In this document: in pieces, positions 62,781 to 64,000 of the stretch
Numbering within the stretch: the first letter of the stretch is position 1
Layout: the number at the start of each line of letters is the position of its first letter
From: Ornithinibacter aureus
GTDB taxonomy: Bacteria; Actinomycetota; Actinomycetes; Actinomycetales; Dermatophilaceae
Length of the DNA stretch: 64,000 bases
Assembly (NCBI RefSeq): GCF_009858245.1
Contig: NZ_VMSB01000001.1
Location: 992,001 to 1,056,000 of the forward strand
Reading direction: 5' to 3'
The notes under the pieces: generated by a model
What the model was told of the DNA's origin: nothing
The model's database searches: none
The model's input: only the letters and a program-made list of their open reading frames with translations
Made by a program: the position numbers and the translations under genes

Positions 62781-63959
62781 TCAGGACGACCCGGTCCGAG
62801 CCGGCTGCGCGGTGGCCGCTCGGGCCGCGTAGGCAGCCAGCGCCGTGGTCAGCGGGACGGCGGCGATGAGGCCCAGGGTCGCCACGATGCTGCGGACGAT
62901 CTCCTGCGAGATGAACTGCGTGGTCACCACGTCGGCGAGCGAGGGGTTGTCCGCGGCCACGAGGATGAGCAACGGCAGCGACGCACCCGCGTAGGCCAGC
63001 ACGATCGTGTTGACGACCGAGGCGATGTGCGACCGCCCGACCCGGCTCGCCGAGCGGTACAGCCGACCGACGCCGTACGTGGGGTTTGCCTCGGCCAGCT
63101 CGGACACGATGCTCGCCTGGGTCACCGTGACGTCGTCGAGCACCCCGACCGAGCCGATGATGATGCTCGCCACGAGCAGCCCGGACATCGTGATGCCGTA
63201 GCGGTCGCTCACCGACGACGAGACGTCGTCCGTGATGCCGCTCAGCTTCAGGGCACTGACCGAGACGGCCGCGAGCACCCCCGTCAGCACGAGGCTGGCC
63301 AACGTGCCGAGGACCGCCACCGTCGAGGTCATCGTGATGCCGTGGGTCAGGTAGAGCACCGTGAGCGTGATCGCGGCCGACCCGACGAGCGCCACGAGCA
63401 TCGGCGACTCCCCACCGAGGATCGCCGGAACGACGAAGAACATCAGGACGAGGAACGTCACGCCGAGCCCTGCCAACGCGGACAGCCCACGCCACCGCCC
63501 GAACGCGAGCAAGGCCAGCACGAAGGCCAGACACACCACGAGCAGCCCGGTGCCGCGCTGGTGGTCCACCACCCCGAACTGCTGCTCCTCGACGCCGGGC
63601 ACCGCGATGACGACGATGGCGTCACCCTCGACGATCACCGGGGCGCCGGGGCCGTTGGGGAGGTCCACGACCACCGTCCGGCCGGCATCCGCACCCTCGG
63701 ACAACTCCACCGTCGCGCTCCCGCAGCCGTTGGCCGTCGTCTCCGTGACGTCCGGCGGGCACGGCTCGGGGTGCAGCGCCACCACCGTCGCCTTCAGCTC
63801 GGGTGGCGCCGGGTTCTCCGAGTCCGCAGGCGCTGCGTCAGGCCAGAGCCACAGCACCGCGCCCAGGGTCAGCAGCGCCAAGGCGAGCACGACGGCGCGT
63901 GCGACCCGGCGCATCTGCCGGGTGTCGCTGGATCCGTGCTTGGCGTGGACGCCGCCCAT
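62781..63959 (-). CDS. YibE/F-like multipass membrane protein
   Basis: This 392-aa protein has an N-terminal membrane helix (about residues 16-40), an extracytoplasmic beta domain with two cysteines (CPPDVTETTANGCGSA) and seven or more helices carrying the YibE/F pattern: GLLVVCLAFVLALLAFGRWRGLSALAGLGVTFLVLMFFVVPAIL, ASIIIGSVGVLDDVTVTQASIVSELAEANP and RVGRSHIASVVNTIVLAYAGASLPLLI. Transport role unknown. It converges on tag. Confidence 0.88.
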   Translation of the reverse strand: MGGVHAKHGSSDTRQMRRVARAVVLALALLTLGAVLWLWPDAAPADSENPAPPELKATVVALHPEPCPPDVTETTANGCGSATVELSEGADAGRTVVVDLPNGPGAPVIVEGDAIVVIAVPGVEEQQFGVVDHQRGTGLLVVCLAFVLALLAFGRWRGLSALAGLGVTFLVLMFFVVPAILGGESPMLVALVGSAAITLTVLYLTHGITMTSTVAVLGTLASLVLTGVLAAVSVSALKLSGITDDVSSSVSDRYGITMSGLLVASIIIGSVGVLDDVTVTQASIVSELAEANPTYGVGRLYRSASRVGRSHIASVVNTIVLAYAGASLPLLILVAADNPSLADVVTTQFISQEIVRSIVATLGLIAAVPLTTALAAYAARAATAQPARTGSS

Positions 63960-64000
63960 GGTGGTGCTCTCCCTCTCCGTCCTCGGTGCGCTTCATCCTC

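Overview
The window is high-GC DNA from an actinomycete, most likely one of the Micrococcales (an Intrasporangiaceae/Dermatophilaceae-like host). This rests on the gene content and synteny: nrdR-nrdJ with the lexA/LysM pair, leuS-degV-comEA-comEC order, a class-F-like sortase, GTG starts, GTGA gene overlaps and leaderless-looking promoters. No rRNA or tRNA gene was seen.

Layout. (A) About 1-19.8 kb is an accessory island. It starts with a type I restriction-modification locus on the minus strand (hsdM-hsdS-hsdR; hsdR runs off the left edge). Its hsdM is cut into three pieces by an IS3-family element (about 2404-3909) and an IS1634-like element (4772-6479, with a clean 16-bp inverted repeat). 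Next is a Tn7-like transposition operon at 8026-12934: a TnsA-like nuclease, a TnsB-like DDE transposase, a TnsC-like ATPase, an unrecognised 397-aa protein in the slot where TniQ is expected, and a helix-turn-helix protein. It ends in a terminator and a phased array of four GGTGACA repeats that looks like a transposon end. An erm-type 23S rRNA methyltransferase follows, with an RLR leader peptide. Beyond it, on the minus strand, is a trio that recalls Tn554 tnpA/tnpC/tnpB: an active-looking tyrosine recombinase, a small HTH protein and a 771-aa protein with nine zinc-ribbon-like units and a degenerate recombinase domain. The island closes with a three-gene operon, TIR-caspase-RyR-like, which resembles an anti-phage system of the type IV Thoeris kind plus one extra gene.

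(B) About 19.9-42.9 kb is host backbone around nrdJ, nrdR, LysM and lexA. It is interrupted between nrdR and the LysM gene by a 12.3-kb operon of four very large unrecognised proteins (a DUF6603-like protein and three companions), then a broken secreted-protein gene, an acetyltransferase, a Gly/Arg-rich protein, a frameshifted winged-helix gene and a sortase with a surface-protein gene.

(C) About 42.9-64 kb is ordinary chromosome: sirtuin, LysR regulator, comEC-comEA, plsY, degV, acyl-ACP desaturase, an ankyrin protein, a SufS-like PLP enzyme, leuS behind a Leu-codon leader peptide and attenuator, a MarR-type regulator, a Baeyer-Villiger-type monooxygenase, glutathione peroxidase, a membrane phosphoesterase, Tag and a YibE/F-like protein.

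How the parts relate. Region A is a stack of mobile elements carrying defence (restriction-modification, TIR-caspase) and macrolide resistance, ending beside the nrdJ terminator. Region B keeps the DNA-damage and dNTP-supply group (SOS boxes at lexA/LysM, NrdR boxes before nrdR), split by the large-protein operon. Several short intergenic hairpin repeats of one related kind occur in region C.
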